Notes: a model not told the origin generated them from the sequence alone. A stretch of DNA of 64,000 nucleotides from Verrucomicrobiota bacterium (GCA_029573725.1 JAKQDQ010000181.1:372001-436000), one strand, 5' to 3'. Positions 8,983-18,380 are shown, counted from the stretch's first letter. Program-made: numbers and translations.

Positions 8983-11052
8983 ATGGCCGCTGATCCATCT
9001 TCCGCCGTCGCCCCAGTCGACGCCCCACCGCTCCGTCCGCTTGCGTTGAATTCCCGCCTGGCCGCCACACCAAAGGCCGCACCGAAGCATGCGGTCAAAG
9101 TCAAAAACGCCGCGGGTGCGGACGTCACCCTCGCGGACCCGCGGGCCAGCCGGGCGCTGCTCGCGTTGATGAACCTGCACGCGGTGCTGGGGGGGGCGGC
9201 GTGCCACTGGGGCGGACCGGCGGCATTTGCGGAAATCATCGCCTCCGTTCACGGCATCATGTTCGCCACCACTGGGCGCGAGTGGTACGAGGCGTATAAC
9301 TTCGTCAACGACACCGGCCACGCCGAAAACGGCATCTACGCCCTGCGGGCGCTCTACGGGTTTGATGGTCTGACCTATGAACAATTGCAGGGTTTTCGCG
9401 GCATCCGGAGCAAACTCACCGGCCACGGGGAATCGCATCTGAATCCGGAAGGCGTGTTGTTGAGCAACGGCCCGCTGAGTTCCGCGCTGGCCCAGGCGCA
9501 AGGCCTGGCCCTTGGCGACCGGGCGGCAAAACGGGACCGCGTCACCATTTGCACCGTGTCTGACGGCGCCAGCATGGAAGGCGAAGCCAAGGAGGCGTTC
9601 GCCGCCATCCCCGGTCTGGCCGCCAAGGGACGCTTGAATCCTTTCGTGCTGATCATTTCGGACAATGACATCAAGCTGTCCGGGCACATCTCCAGCGACG
9701 CCTTCACCATGGAACCGACGTTTGCGGCGCTCAGCGTGCTGGGATGGAACACCCTGACGGTGCCGCACGGCAACGATTTGCAGGCAGTGTATCTGGCGAT
9801 TGAAAAAGGCATTGCGGCTGCGCGCGCACATCCCCGGCAGCCCGTGGCCATTCTTTGCAAAACTGTCAAGGGTTGTGGCATCAAGGCGACCGAGGAAAGC
9901 GCCACGGGCGGACACGGTTTTCCGTTGAAGAACGGCGAGAAGATCGTGGCTTGGATGCGGGAGTTGTTCCACAACGATGCCGTGCCGGCCGACATCTTGA
10001 GCTGGGCGGAATCGCTGCACGCGGATTGGCAAAAGGCGGAGGCCACGCGCCAGGCCAGGACGGGTGCGCCGGCCCCCGCCAAACCCAGGACCGACAAGGT
10101 CCAGGCGGGACTGGTACGCGCGGTGATCCGCGCCGCCACGGCGGGGCTGCCGGTGTTTTCCGTCTCCTCGGATGTGCAGGGGTCCACCGGCATCAGTCAT
10201 TTTCACCAGAGTTTTCCGGACCGTTTCGTGGAGGTGGGCATTGCCGAAGCCAACATGATCAGCACCGGGGCCGGGCTTTCCAAGGCGGGCTTCATTGCGA
10301 TCGTGGACACCTTCGGCCAATTCGCCATCACCAAGGGCAACCTGCCGCTCACAATGGCGGCGCTGTCGCAGGCCCCGGTCATTGCCATCTTCTCGCACGT
10401 GGGCTTCCAGGACGCCGCCGACGGGGCGAGTCATCAAGCGACGACGTATTTCGCCGCCACGAGCGCGATTCCCCACACGGTCGTCATTGCGCCCAGTTGT
10501 GCGGACGAGGCGGAAGCATTGATGGAGCAGGCCATCCAGCGCTTCGCCGCCGATCGCGCCGCCGGCAAGGACGGCGAGAGCTACCTGTTCTTCGTCGGCC
10601 GCGAGAATTATCCGCTGACGTGGATCGCCGGGGCGACCTATCCATGGGGCAAAGCGCAGGTGCTGGCGCACGGGCAGGACGTGGTGTTGATCGGGTGCGG
10701 CGTGCTGGTGAACAAGGCGATTGAAGCGGGAAAACTGCTCGCGGCGCAGGGCGTTAAAGCCACCGTGATCAACAATCCGTTCATCAATCGCGTGGACCTG
10801 GAAACGATCGGCGGCGCGGTCAAGACGTGTGGAGGCCGGGTCGTGACGATTGAAGATCATCAGCGCATTGGCGGCATGGGCGCGCAGGTTTCCCATGCGC
10901 TCAGTTGCGCGGGCATTGCGCACACGCTGACTTCGTTGGGCGTGTCGGGGGAGTTCGGCCAATCGGCGTACGTGGCCGAGCACCTCTATGAACATCACGG
11001 CCTGACGGCGCCAAAAATGGCGGCCGCCGCCCTGGCGTTGCTGGGGAAATAA
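8983..11052 (+). CDS. Transketolase-like thiamine diphosphate enzyme (divergent)
   Basis: 689 residues, the full length of a single-chain transketolase: ThDP-binding domain (about 50-330), pyrimidine domain (370-540) and C-terminal domain (560-689). Conserved pieces include GHGESHLNPEG, NGPLSSALAQAQGLALG, the Glu in GIAEANM, and HVGFQDAADGASHQA. Two motifs depart from the textbook: S183-D184-G185 stands where GDG is usual, and GIAEANM where GIAEQNM is usual. The first ~40 residues are an unusual Ala/Pro-rich extension. It probably transfers C2 ketol units in the pentose phosphate pathway, but substrate specificity should not be assumed. A hairpin terminator follows. Confidence 0.82.
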   Translation: MAADPSSAVAPVDAPPLRPLALNSRLAATPKAAPKHAVKVKNAAGADVTLADPRASRALLALMNLHAVLGGAACHWGGPAAFAEIIASVHGIMFATTGREWYEAYNFVNDTGHAENGIYALRALYGFDGLTYEQLQGFRGIRSKLTGHGESHLNPEGVLLSNGPLSSALAQAQGLALGDRAAKRDRVTICTVSDGASMEGEAKEAFAAIPGLAAKGRLNPFVLIISDNDIKLSGHISSDAFTMEPTFAALSVLGWNTLTVPHGNDLQAVYLAIEKGIAAARAHPRQPVAILCKTVKGCGIKATEESATGGHGFPLKNGEKIVAWMRELFHNDAVPADILSWAESLHADWQKAEATRQARTGAPAPAKPRTDKVQAGLVRAVIRAATAGLPVFSVSSDVQGSTGISHFHQSFPDRFVEVGIAEANMISTGAGLSKAGFIAIVDTFGQFAITKGNLPLTMAALSQAPVIAIFSHVGFQDAADGASHQATTYFAATSAIPHTVVIAPSCADEAEALMEQAIQRFAADRAAGKDGESYLFFVGRENYPLTWIAGATYPWGKAQVLAHGQDVVLIGCGVLVNKAIEAGKLLAAQGVKATVINNPFINRVDLETIGGAVKTCGGRVVTIEDHQRIGGMGAQVSHALSCAGIAHTLTSLGVSGEFGQSAYVAEHLYEHHGLTAPKMAAAALALLGK

Positions 11053-11091
11053 ATCCGGCATGACCGGTGCGCGAATGGCGCGCCACCGTTT

Positions 11092-11138
11092 TCGGCCCCG
11101 GGAAACTTTGTCCGGCCCCCGGGGCCGATCTCCTTTCT
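11092..11138 (+). terminator. Intrinsic terminator after the transketolase-like gene
   Basis: A perfect 11-bp stem pairs 11092-11102 (TCGGCCCCGGG) with 11118-11128 and is followed by the pyrimidine-rich TCTCCTTTCT. It lies 40 bases past the stop codon. The opposite gene converges here, so it may serve both strands. Confidence 0.6.
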
Positions 11139-11174
11139 GACAGGCATTTCGGCGGCGGACCGGATTCTCCGGCT

Positions 11175-12059
11175 TCAACCCGGCGTTGCGTGCCGCCCCT
11201 TGAACGTCAGTTCGGCGATGCCGGATTTGTCGAGTTCGCCCAAGCCTTCCTTGATCAGGCGGTCGTATTGCTTCTTAGTCGCGGCGGCGAGCGGGAGGTG
11301 CAAGCCCTGTTCCTTCGCCAGTTTGAGGGCGATGCCAGAATCCTTGGCGGCGTGCGCGGCGGAGAAGTAGCAGGAGTGCTCGCGGTTTTGCATGTCTTCG
11401 CCGTCGGTTTGCAACACGCCGGAACGCGCGCCGGTCTGGGAAAACACCTCGCGCAACATCGTGAGGTCCAATCCGAGCGCGGCGCCCAAGCCCAGTCCTT
11501 CCGCCAGCGCGGCGGTATTGGCGTTCATGACCATGTTGACAAGCGCCTTCACTTCGGCGGCTTTGCCCGCGGGGCCGATGTAACGCAGCGCGCTGCCGAG
11601 TTTTTCCAGAATGGGTTTGGCGCGCTCAAATACTTCCGGTTTGCCGCCGCACATGAGATACAGTGAGCCTTGCCGCGCCTGCGTGATGCTGGAAGCCATG
11701 CAGGCTTCCAGGGAACTCGCGCCTTTGGCGTCGCATTTTTGTTCCACCCAACGATGCACGGCGGGCGTGACGGTGGCGCAATTGATGAAGAGCCTGCCGC
11801 GGGCGCGCGTCAACAAACCGCCGTTGTAAATCCGTTTCATGGCCCGATCATCGCTGACCACCGTGATGATTACATCGGCCGCCGCCGTCACCGCTTTGAG
11901 ATCCGGTGCCGCCGTGGTGTGAATTTCCGCCGCCAGGTGTTGCGCCGCCGCCGGATCAACATCGAACACGGCTGTGATCGGCTGGCCACACTCGTACAGA
12001 CGCCGCGCCATGTTCGCGCCCATGCGGCCCACTCCCACAAAACCAATTTTTTCGAGCAT
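11175..12059 (-). CDS. NAD(P)-dependent beta-hydroxyacid dehydrogenase (3-hydroxyisobutyrate dehydrogenase family)
   Basis: 294 residues. The N-terminus has the Rossmann dinucleotide motif GFVGVGRMGANMARR; the middle shows AAADVIITVVSDDRAM; and the catalytic Lys lies in the GPAGKAAEVKALVN helix. The C-terminal all-alpha domain ends normally. The family oxidises beta-hydroxy acids such as 3-hydroxyisobutyrate or tartronate semialdehyde. The sequence does not identify the substrate. The start at 12059 begins MLEKIGFVG, as is usual. The upstream PfkB kinase gene on the same strand is 161 bases away. Confidence 0.85.
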   Translation of the reverse strand: MLEKIGFVGVGRMGANMARRLYECGQPITAVFDVDPAAAQHLAAEIHTTAAPDLKAVTAAADVIITVVSDDRAMKRIYNGGLLTRARGRLFINCATVTPAVHRWVEQKCDAKGASSLEACMASSITQARQGSLYLMCGGKPEVFERAKPILEKLGSALRYIGPAGKAAEVKALVNMVMNANTAALAEGLGLGAALGLDLTMLREVFSQTGARSGVLQTDGEDMQNREHSCYFSAAHAAKDSGIALKLAKEQGLHLPLAAATKKQYDRLIKEGLGELDKSGIAELTFKGRHATPG

Positions 12060-12220
12060 AAATTTTTCCCGTCCCGTTTACAGTCCGGGCCGAGCTTGGT
12101 TCCGGATTGGAGACAAGTCAAATCCGGGCGCCGCGGCTGCCGCAGCAAAATTCCGTCCCACCCGGGCGGCGTGGTCACGCTGCTGGTGTGTCAAACCGGG
12201 GGGAGGCGGAGGCTTCGTTT

Positions 12221-13261
12221 TCAGCCGAGCGCGGGCTGGAAGCCGTATTTTCGGGCCAAAGCCAGGGCGGAGCCCAGCGATTTGACGCCTCTTGTGCATG
12301 TGGGATCTGCGAGGGAAGCGGCGGCCAAACAGACGCCCGTGAGCAGGCTGCGCGACAGATCCCAGTCTTCGTGCAGCCCCCAAAGCACGCCAGCGCAAAA
12401 GGCGTCTCCCGCCCCTGCAGTGCCCCGGATGTATTGGGCCGGCAGCTTGAGCGCTGACTGCCAGACATCCGCGCCATGCCGGTTGCGCGCCAGGGCGCCT
12501 TCCGGAAAGTGAATCACCACAAGGTCGCTGACCCCCAGTTGCAGCAGGGCACCCGCCGCATGCCGTAGCGCCGCGGGATCGGGACGTCCGTCTGCCTGGC
12601 GCACTTTGAATCCGGTGATCCGCCCCGCCTCGATCTCATTCAAGATGCAATAATCCACGTGCTTGAGCGTCGGCCGCACCAACTCCACGAAGCGGTTGCT
12701 GTCTTCGCTGACCGTATCCACGCTGGTCCGGAGACCCGCCGCCTGCGCGGTGGCGAGCAGGCGTCCCGCTTTGGTGCCGTAGCGGGCGTCCGGCCGGTCC
12801 AATTGATCCAGGAGCAGCAGATACCCCAGGTGGAAGATCCTGGCCCGGGTTTTGTGAAAATCGATCGTCGCCCCATCCCACAGCGCGTTTGCGCCCCGCG
12901 CGTGGAAAAACGTCCGCCGGCCCGACGTTTGTTCCGTCATGACATCGGTGTAGGAGGTGAAGGTCCGGGGTGTGCTCTTCAGGAATCGCGTGGAGATTTT
13001 GCGGCGGCGGCAATCGGCAATGATGCCCGCCCCATCGGCGTCCTGGCCCACCAGCCCCGCGGCCGCCAGGGGAAAGGGCGCACCCGCCTGGGCCAGATCC
13101 AGCAGCACGTTGTAGGGGCCGCCACCCGTGCCGGTGTGTTCGTGGCTGATGTTGGCCAGTTGTTCCGGTTGCGGATAGACATCAATCAGTTTGACGTGGT
13201 CAATGATCCAGTTCCCGCCGGCCAGTAAACCATGCCGCCGCTGTGTCGAAACCCGTTTCAT
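12221..13261 (-). CDS. PfkB/ribokinase-family carbohydrate kinase
   Basis: 346 residues. An N-terminal GGNWIIDHVKLID strand and a GTGGGPYNVLLDLA segment stand where PfkB signature 1 lies. The C-terminal signature GTAGAGDAFCAG carries the catalytic base D286 and the anion hole. Members phosphorylate sugars or nucleosides; the substrate cannot be named from sequence. It is transcribed divergently from the PTS enzyme I gene, and the 136 bases between them must contain both promoters. Confidence 0.87.
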   Translation of the reverse strand: MKRVSTQRRHGLLAGGNWIIDHVKLIDVYPQPEQLANISHEHTGTGGGPYNVLLDLAQAGAPFPLAAAGLVGQDADGAGIIADCRRRKISTRFLKSTPRTFTSYTDVMTEQTSGRRTFFHARGANALWDGATIDFHKTRARIFHLGYLLLLDQLDRPDARYGTKAGRLLATAQAAGLRTSVDTVSEDSNRFVELVRPTLKHVDYCILNEIEAGRITGFKVRQADGRPDPAALRHAAGALLQLGVSDLVVIHFPEGALARNRHGADVWQSALKLPAQYIRGTAGAGDAFCAGVLWGLHEDWDLSRSLLTGVCLAAASLADPTCTRGVKSLGSALALARKYGFQPALG

Positions 13262-13397
13262 AGCACTTCGGATTGGGGGCTAGTGAACGTCAGGTCCCGT
13301 CCAGGAAGCAAGCGCATTCTGTCCGCCCCGCGAGATTTTTCGATCCTGCGGGTAAGAATTGCTTTTCAAAATCGGGGCGTCCGTTAATCCTGTTCCC

Positions 13398-15176
13398 ATG
13401 GCTGAACAGGTGAGCGCGAGCGAGCGGATCCTCCGCGGCATCCCGGTGTCCCCCGGGGTTTGCCAGGGCAGGATTTTGGTGCTCGACAAGACCCGCTTTC
13501 GCGTGGAGAAACGCCTGGTGCCGGACGCCGAAATTTCCGGTGAATTGAACCGTTTTCAACAGGCGCTCGTGAAAACGCGCGAGCAGATGCAGGAGACGCA
13601 ACGGCAGCTGCTCCAGAATCTCGGGGCGAACCACGCCGGCATCTTCGACGCCCATCTCCTGGTGTTGGAGGATCCCTCGGTGATTGATGAGGTCGTCCGC
13701 CGGATCCAGGAGGAGAAGGTGAATGCCGAGTATGCGTTCGGGCAGGTGACCGAGCGGTACATCGAAGCCCTGGCCCGGGTGGAAGACGAATATTTGCGCG
13801 AACGCGCCAGCGACCTGCGCGATGTCAGCGGCCGGATCATGGGGCAACTGCTCGGGGTCAGCGACCAGGTGAACCTGGCGCAACTCAGTGAGCCCTGCAT
13901 TCTCATTGCCCACGATTTGTCGCCCACCAGGACGGCCCAGCTGGACCGCAAAAACGTGCTGGGTTTCGCCACTGATATCGGCAGCCGCACCTCGCACACG
14001 GCGATCATGGCGCAGTCGTTGCGCATTCCCGCCGTGGTTGGCCTGAAAGATGCCAGCGAACAACTGGCGAGCGGGGAGTTTGCGCTGCTGGATGGTTTCA
14101 ATGGCCGGGTGGTGATCAACCCCACCGCGTCCACCCTGGCCGAATACGGCCAACTGGTGCAGAAGCAGGTGTCCCTGGCGGAAAAGCTGCGTGGCACGCT
14201 GGCGCAGGAAGCCATCACCCTCGACCGCCGGCGCATCGTCATCTCGGCGAACATCGAGCGCGCGGAGGATGTGGATTCCGTCCGCTCCAGCGGCGCGGAA
14301 GGGGTGGGCCTGTTCCGAACCGAATACCTGTTCCTGAACCGCGACCATCTACCAACCGAAGCGGAACAATACCAGGCCTACCGCCAGGTGGCGGAGGCGT
14401 TGCGGCCGGATCCGGTGGTGATCCGCACCCTGGACCTGGGGGCGGACAAATTGCTGCCGCTGCTCGGCATGCCGGCCGAGATGAACCCCGCCCTGGGCTG
14501 GCGGGCCATCCGTTATTGTCTGCAACACGAGGAAATTTTCCGGACGCAACTGCGCGCCATCCTCCGGGCCAGTCCCGGCGGCAACGTGAAACTCATGTAC
14601 CCCATGATCTCCGGCCTGGACGAGTTGATTCAGGCCAACGCGTTCCTGGAACAGTGCAAAGCGGAATTGCGAAAGGAAGGCGTGCCGTTTGACCCCCGGC
14701 TGGAAGTAGGCATCATGGTCGAGACCCCGGCAGCCGTGGCGATCAGCGACCTCCTGAGCCGTCACGCGCAATTTTTCAGCCTCGGCACGAATGATCTGAT
14801 CCAATACACGCTCGCCGTGGATAGGGTGAATGAGAAGATTGCGCATCTCTACGAGCCGACGCATCCGGCCATCATCCGGTTGATTCATCAAACCGTGCAA
14901 GCGGCGCGCGCCCGCGGCATTTGGGTCAGTGTCTGCGGCGAACTGGCGGGCGAGGTTGAACTCACCCCCCTATTGCTGGGTTTGGGCGTGGATGAATTGA
15001 GCGCCGCTCCGCCGGCCCTGCCGCCACTCAAATTTCTGCTCCGCCGGCTCCAATTTGCCGAAGCGCAGGAACTGGTCCAATTCGCCCTCAAGTCCGAGTC
15101 GGCCGCCGAAATTCTCTCGCGCAGCGTGGCCCTCGCGCGCCGCGCCGCCCCCAGCCTGTTTGAAGCCAAAAAATGA
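13398..15176 (+). CDS. ptsI: PTS enzyme I (phosphoenolpyruvate-protein phosphotransferase)
   Basis: 592 residues from the ATG at 13398; an in-frame TTG at 13359 would add 13 residues unlike the family. The EI N-domain begins ILRGIPVSPGVCQG. The phosphorylated histidine is H200 in GSRTSHTAIMAQ. The PEP-binding barrel shows EGVGLFRTEYLF, the RTLDLGADK segment, GIMVETPAA, and SLGTNDLIQYTLAVDR with a Cys in VSVCGELAG. It transfers phosphate from PEP to HPr. No HPr or EII gene is in the window, so the system is probably regulatory or scattered. Confidence 0.93.
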   Translation: MAEQVSASERILRGIPVSPGVCQGRILVLDKTRFRVEKRLVPDAEISGELNRFQQALVKTREQMQETQRQLLQNLGANHAGIFDAHLLVLEDPSVIDEVVRRIQEEKVNAEYAFGQVTERYIEALARVEDEYLRERASDLRDVSGRIMGQLLGVSDQVNLAQLSEPCILIAHDLSPTRTAQLDRKNVLGFATDIGSRTSHTAIMAQSLRIPAVVGLKDASEQLASGEFALLDGFNGRVVINPTASTLAEYGQLVQKQVSLAEKLRGTLAQEAITLDRRRIVISANIERAEDVDSVRSSGAEGVGLFRTEYLFLNRDHLPTEAEQYQAYRQVAEALRPDPVVIRTLDLGADKLLPLLGMPAEMNPALGWRAIRYCLQHEEIFRTQLRAILRASPGGNVKLMYPMISGLDELIQANAFLEQCKAELRKEGVPFDPRLEVGIMVETPAAVAISDLLSRHAQFFSLGTNDLIQYTLAVDRVNEKIAHLYEPTHPAIIRLIHQTVQAARARGIWVSVCGELAGEVELTPLLLGLGVDELSAAPPALPPLKFLLRRLQFAEAQELVQFALKSESAAEILSRSVALARRAAPSLFEAKK

Positions 15177-15255
15177 AACCACGGTTGCGGCCATCCCAAT
15201 TCCGCTGGATGGTCGTTTGTGAATGTTTCTCATTCCCGCGCCAAAGTTTCCAGCC

Positions 15256-15879
15256 ATGAGCGTCAAAGTTAAAATTTGCGGCATCACCAATGTGACGGAT
15301 GCCGTCACGGCAGCGACGGCGGGCGCCGATTTGATTGGCCTGATGTTCTACGAACGCAGCCCGCGTCATGTTTCCATGTCCATGGCTGCTGACATTGCCC
15401 GCACGTTGCCACCCGCGGTACTCAAAGTCGGCGTATTTGTGAACCCTGACGCCGGACTGGTTTGGCGCGCCATTCAGGAATGCAATCTGACTCTGCTGCA
15501 ATTTCATGGCGAGGAATCTCCCGACTTTTGTGCGCAGTTTGGCGTGCGCAGCATGAAGGCCTTTCGCATTCAAAACTCCGCGTCCCTGCGCGCATTGCCG
15601 GACTACGCCACGGAAGCGTATCTGCTTGACGCTTATTCTCCCGCCGCTCACGGCGGCACGGGCGCGCAATTTAACTGGGAACTGGCGGTGAGCGCCAAGC
15701 AACACGGCAAACCCATTTTCCTGGCGGGTGGGTTGACGCCGGAAAACGTCGCGGCAGCGGTGCGGCAAGTGCGACCGTTCGGCGTGGATGTGTCCAGCGG
15801 TGTCGAATCCGCGCCCGGAAAAAAAGACCCAGCAAAAGTGCAGGCGTTCATCCAGAACGCCCACCGTCAGAAGTGCTGA
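15256..15879 (+). CDS. trpF: Phosphoribosylanthranilate isomerase
   Basis: 207 residues from the ATG at 15256, giving MSVKVKICGIT, the invariant start of the family; an in-frame upstream ATG at 15223 would add 11 unrelated residues. The Cys in KICGIT and the Asp in FGVDVSSGVES are the usual catalytic and phosphate-site positions, and LAGGLTPENV forms the second phosphate-binding loop. It performs the Amadori rearrangement of the third tryptophan-pathway step. No other trp genes are nearby, so this trpF is detached from a trp operon. Confidence 0.95.
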   Translation: MSVKVKICGITNVTDAVTAATAGADLIGLMFYERSPRHVSMSMAADIARTLPPAVLKVGVFVNPDAGLVWRAIQECNLTLLQFHGEESPDFCAQFGVRSMKAFRIQNSASLRALPDYATEAYLLDAYSPAAHGGTGAQFNWELAVSAKQHGKPIFLAGGLTPENVAAAVRQVRPFGVDVSSGVESAPGKKDPAKVQAFIQNAHRQKC

Positions 15880-16312
15880 CCCATTCAACCCCGTCAGTGC
15901 CAAGCCACTGGCACGACAGTGTATGCGGCGGTGGAGAAAACAGGGCATCATCGGGGCGTGAGCGGCTTGGAAGTGCTCCGGGACGCCAGCCGGCAACTGC
16001 GCACGTTCCACCGCGCCTGATCCGTGACAACCTTTTGTTGCATATGCAACATACAGTCGGTCAAGGCAACTGCGTTGCGGTTTGGAGTTTATGTGAGAGT
16101 TGAGATTCTCCGATGGCGTGTGTCAGACGCATTGGCAGAGTAATTCGCGAACCTGCGAGATTCGTGCATTCAGTGAACCAGTGACGAAGTCGGCGTTGGG
16201 CAAAACGGTTTCAAGTTCAAGGCAACTTAGCGGACTACGCTCAACGAAAGCCCGGAAGTTGTGCTTGATGACCCGGCTCGTACAAGCCTGATTGTTGCGG
16301 ACAATAAACACG
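15880..16312. other. Intergenic stretch, 433 bases, with one strong palindrome
   Basis: No open frame here looks like a protein. The stretch marks the change from high-GC housekeeping DNA to the AT-richer patch that follows. Apart from the palindrome at 16036-16051, listed separately, I see a short GTGCCA/TGGCAC hairpin near 15900 without a T-run, which may be a weak terminator for trpF. Confidence 0.4.
16036..16051. promoter_or_regulatory. Perfect 16-bp palindrome, possible operator
   Basis: TGTTGCATATGCAACA is perfectly self-complementary. TTGCATATGCAA cores resemble operators of MarR-type dimeric repressors. It lies about 260 bases upstream of the gene at 16313. No regulator gene is adjacent, so the role is a guess. 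Confidence 0.35.
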
Positions 16313-17449
16313 ATGAAAAGGAACTCGCCGAAGTCTTCAACACGTCGTTTTGTTTCAATCGTAAGAACCTTTGTAGTGCCTATCATTATCCTTTTCGCTG
16401 TTGAATCCAAATCTGCGCCCTTGGAAATAAGAGGCCAGATTTCGGCGCACATTTACATGAATTCCTCGACAGCCCACGTCGCTAGCAATTGGTTTGTTGT
16501 AACGATTGACGATAAGAACACGCGGATTAAGGCTGGCCCGATGGGTGATCCCGCGATAATTGATTTTGAATATGGCCTGTTGGATGCCGATTCATATTTG
16601 CTCATAAATTACGCAACCAACCTATTGGTAACGGAGATCAATCAAGTCGTGGATGGAGTGGCTAAGAAAGTCAAACTGGCGACTCCAAAGAAGGCGGAAA
16701 ACACCGCGATGATTTTCGTGAATAACGGCAGAATTCCGGAATACGCGCTGGGGATGTTGAGTCCCGTCTGGTTGGCCTACTGTTTCAATCTCGACTTGCC
16801 GGATTCTGAAACAAACCACTTTCAGGCTTCGCCCATTTTTTCAATGGGGAAAGCTTACCGCGAACAGGGTGGACTGGCTGACATGACTTATGCACTGAAT
16901 TCTCAACCCCCGTTTTTTTTGCAGACATTGACCGAATCAGGCGACTCCAAACATTTCGAAACATTGAAAATGCTTTCGCCTTCGCGGGGAGTTTTCACAA
17001 ACGGGGTTTACAATGTTGAAAGGTGGACAAATGTCGCCAGCCTTACGGTGCCTCAAAAGTTTTATGCAACCAACTATTTTGTAATGGGACCGAGTGGACT
17101 GGCTGATGTGGAGAAGATCGTTTTTGAGGGCACGGCAACAGATTTTGTCGCGAACGCGCCCTCACCAACGCCTTTCAATATCCCGCTGGTGACAAGAGTG
17201 GTCGAAAGACGATCCACGCTGGTTGCACCCATGTCCGACTTCAGCTATACGACAACGAACGGCATCCTTATGAGCAGAGAGAAATTGGTGCAGCACGAGG
17301 ACTTTATTGCCGAACTGTCTGAAAAGCATGGATCAATGCCATCTGGGCCAAATTTGAAAAGTCGGCTGATCGTCCGCGTTACCTTTGGAGCGTTGGTTGT
17401 TCTACCCTTTGCTATTTGGTGGTTCATGAGAAGAAAATCTCTGCGATAG
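16313..17449 (+). CDS. Exported or membrane-anchored protein of unknown function
   Basis: 378 residues from the ATG at 16313 (MKRNSPKSS). I do not recognise a family. A hydrophobic N-terminal segment (about 16-32, ending AVESKSA) looks like a signal sequence. The body has mixed alpha/beta composition with motifs such as FEYGLLDADSYLLINYATN, and a C-terminal membrane helix (VTFGALVVLPFAIWWFM) ends with the basic tail RRKSLR, as in a tail-anchored or type I envelope protein. Codon use is clearly AT-richer than in the flanking genes. Two further exported small proteins follow on the same strand. Confidence 0.6.
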   Translation: MKRNSPKSSTRRFVSIVRTFVVPIIILFAVESKSAPLEIRGQISAHIYMNSSTAHVASNWFVVTIDDKNTRIKAGPMGDPAIIDFEYGLLDADSYLLINYATNLLVTEINQVVDGVAKKVKLATPKKAENTAMIFVNNGRIPEYALGMLSPVWLAYCFNLDLPDSETNHFQASPIFSMGKAYREQGGLADMTYALNSQPPFFLQTLTESGDSKHFETLKMLSPSRGVFTNGVYNVERWTNVASLTVPQKFYATNYFVMGPSGLADVEKIVFEGTATDFVANAPSPTPFNIPLVTRVVERRSTLVAPMSDFSYTTTNGILMSREKLVQHEDFIAELSEKHGSMPSGPNLKSRLIVRVTFGALVVLPFAIWWFMRRKSLR

Positions 17450-17524
17450 AACTGCGAATTTCTCCTCGCAGTGAGGAGGTTAGAGTAAATAAAAACAAAC
17501 ACCCAAACAAGAAAGGAAAATCAA

Positions 17525-17827
17525 ATGAAAAACAGAACAAAACTTATTGTCGTTTTGGCTATGCTCTGTCTGTCGGCTGCTGCTGCGATAGCGGCGTGCC
17601 AATATTGTACCAAAGTAGATACGTTGGTAACGTATATCGGCAACGGTACGAGCTGTGACGCTGTTTGCCCGGCCGCGCCGGCGTGCGGCCCTTCGTCATG
17701 GCGAACATGCGATTTTCCAGAACCAGTCACCTTTGTTAATATAACATGCACGCTCTATTACCCTTGTGCTGGTACCATTACTCAACAATTCGGTAACTGT
17801 AAGAGCCATTGGGGTTGCGGCGGTTAA
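17525..17827 (+). CDS. Small secreted cysteine-rich protein
   Basis: 100 residues with a good ribosome site (GAAAGGAAA) just before the ATG. A classical signal peptide (residues 1-23, ending AIA) is followed by a mature part of about 77 residues with ten cysteines at 25, 28, 44, 48, 54, 62, 75, 81, 92 and 98. The even number would permit five disulfides in the oxidising periplasm or outside the cell. CxxC (CQYC) and CDAVC spacings could instead bind a metal. No family is recognised. Candidates are a secreted structural or toxin-like peptide, or an envelope protein. Confidence 0.6.
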   Translation: MKNRTKLIVVLAMLCLSAAAAIAACQYCTKVDTLVTYIGNGTSCDAVCPAAPACGPSSWRTCDFPEPVTFVNITCTLYYPCAGTITQQFGNCKSHWGCGG

Positions 17828-18044
17828 CCCGTGTCGTTCACCATCAAAATCCATAGCAGCGGTTTTAGACCCAAACCGATGCGTGGAGTTTTCGCGCATT
17901 CTCTGCGCTTTGACTAATGCTGCCCGCGGTGACCGGACGGTCGTGAAGATTCACGAGGGCGTCCACGCAATAGTTGCTGAAGCTGGACATAGAGTCAAAG
18001 CATTCTCGTGGCATATACGGTTCAAAAGAAAACAAAGGACAAGT

Positions 18045-18380
18045 ATGAGAATTATGAAAATCATCGGCCTAACATTTGCAGTAGTGCTCGCTGTAGCTGT
18101 GGCTGCATTGGCAATTGATCTGCCCAACTCCAAGGGAGAGGTCAAGCTGGTTCGTATCATTGCTGGAGGCAGGGTTGTCGCGGAGGTAAAAATTCTTGAG
18201 CCGGGCAGCATCAATATTGATCCTCAAACCGTCTCAATCATGAAAGACCCGAACGGTGGGAGCACCTACGTTTGCAGCGGTGGCGTCAAGCTGAAGTTTT
18301 CAACCGATGGCAAAACCACTTTCACACTCTCAGCGGATCGTATTCAAGTCGAAAACGCAAAGCCGGATTCATCAAAGTGA
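18045..18380 (+). CDS. Small exported protein of unknown function
   Basis: 111 residues. The ATG at 18045 is preceded by AAAGGAC at proper spacing and opens a signal peptide (MRIMKIIGLTFAVVLAVAV...). The frame continues open upstream to 17766, but that part has no signal sequence and overlaps the preceding gene. The mature part is beta-rich (VCSGGVKLKFSTDGK, TFTLSADRIQVE), faintly like the beta-jellyroll repeats of OstA/LptA proteins; I would not name it on that basis. It shares the AT-rich codon use of the two genes before it. Confidence 0.55.
   Translation: MRIMKIIGLTFAVVLAVAVAALAIDLPNSKGEVKLVRIIAGGRVVAEVKILEPGSINIDPQTVSIMKDPNGGSTYVCSGGVKLKFSTDGKTTFTLSADRIQVENAKPDSSK

Noticed and set aside
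8953-11178. A 741-codon open frame on the minus strand
   Set aside because: It is the shadow of the transketolase-like gene; the plus-strand protein has conserved motifs throughout and the antisense one is Arg/His-rich.
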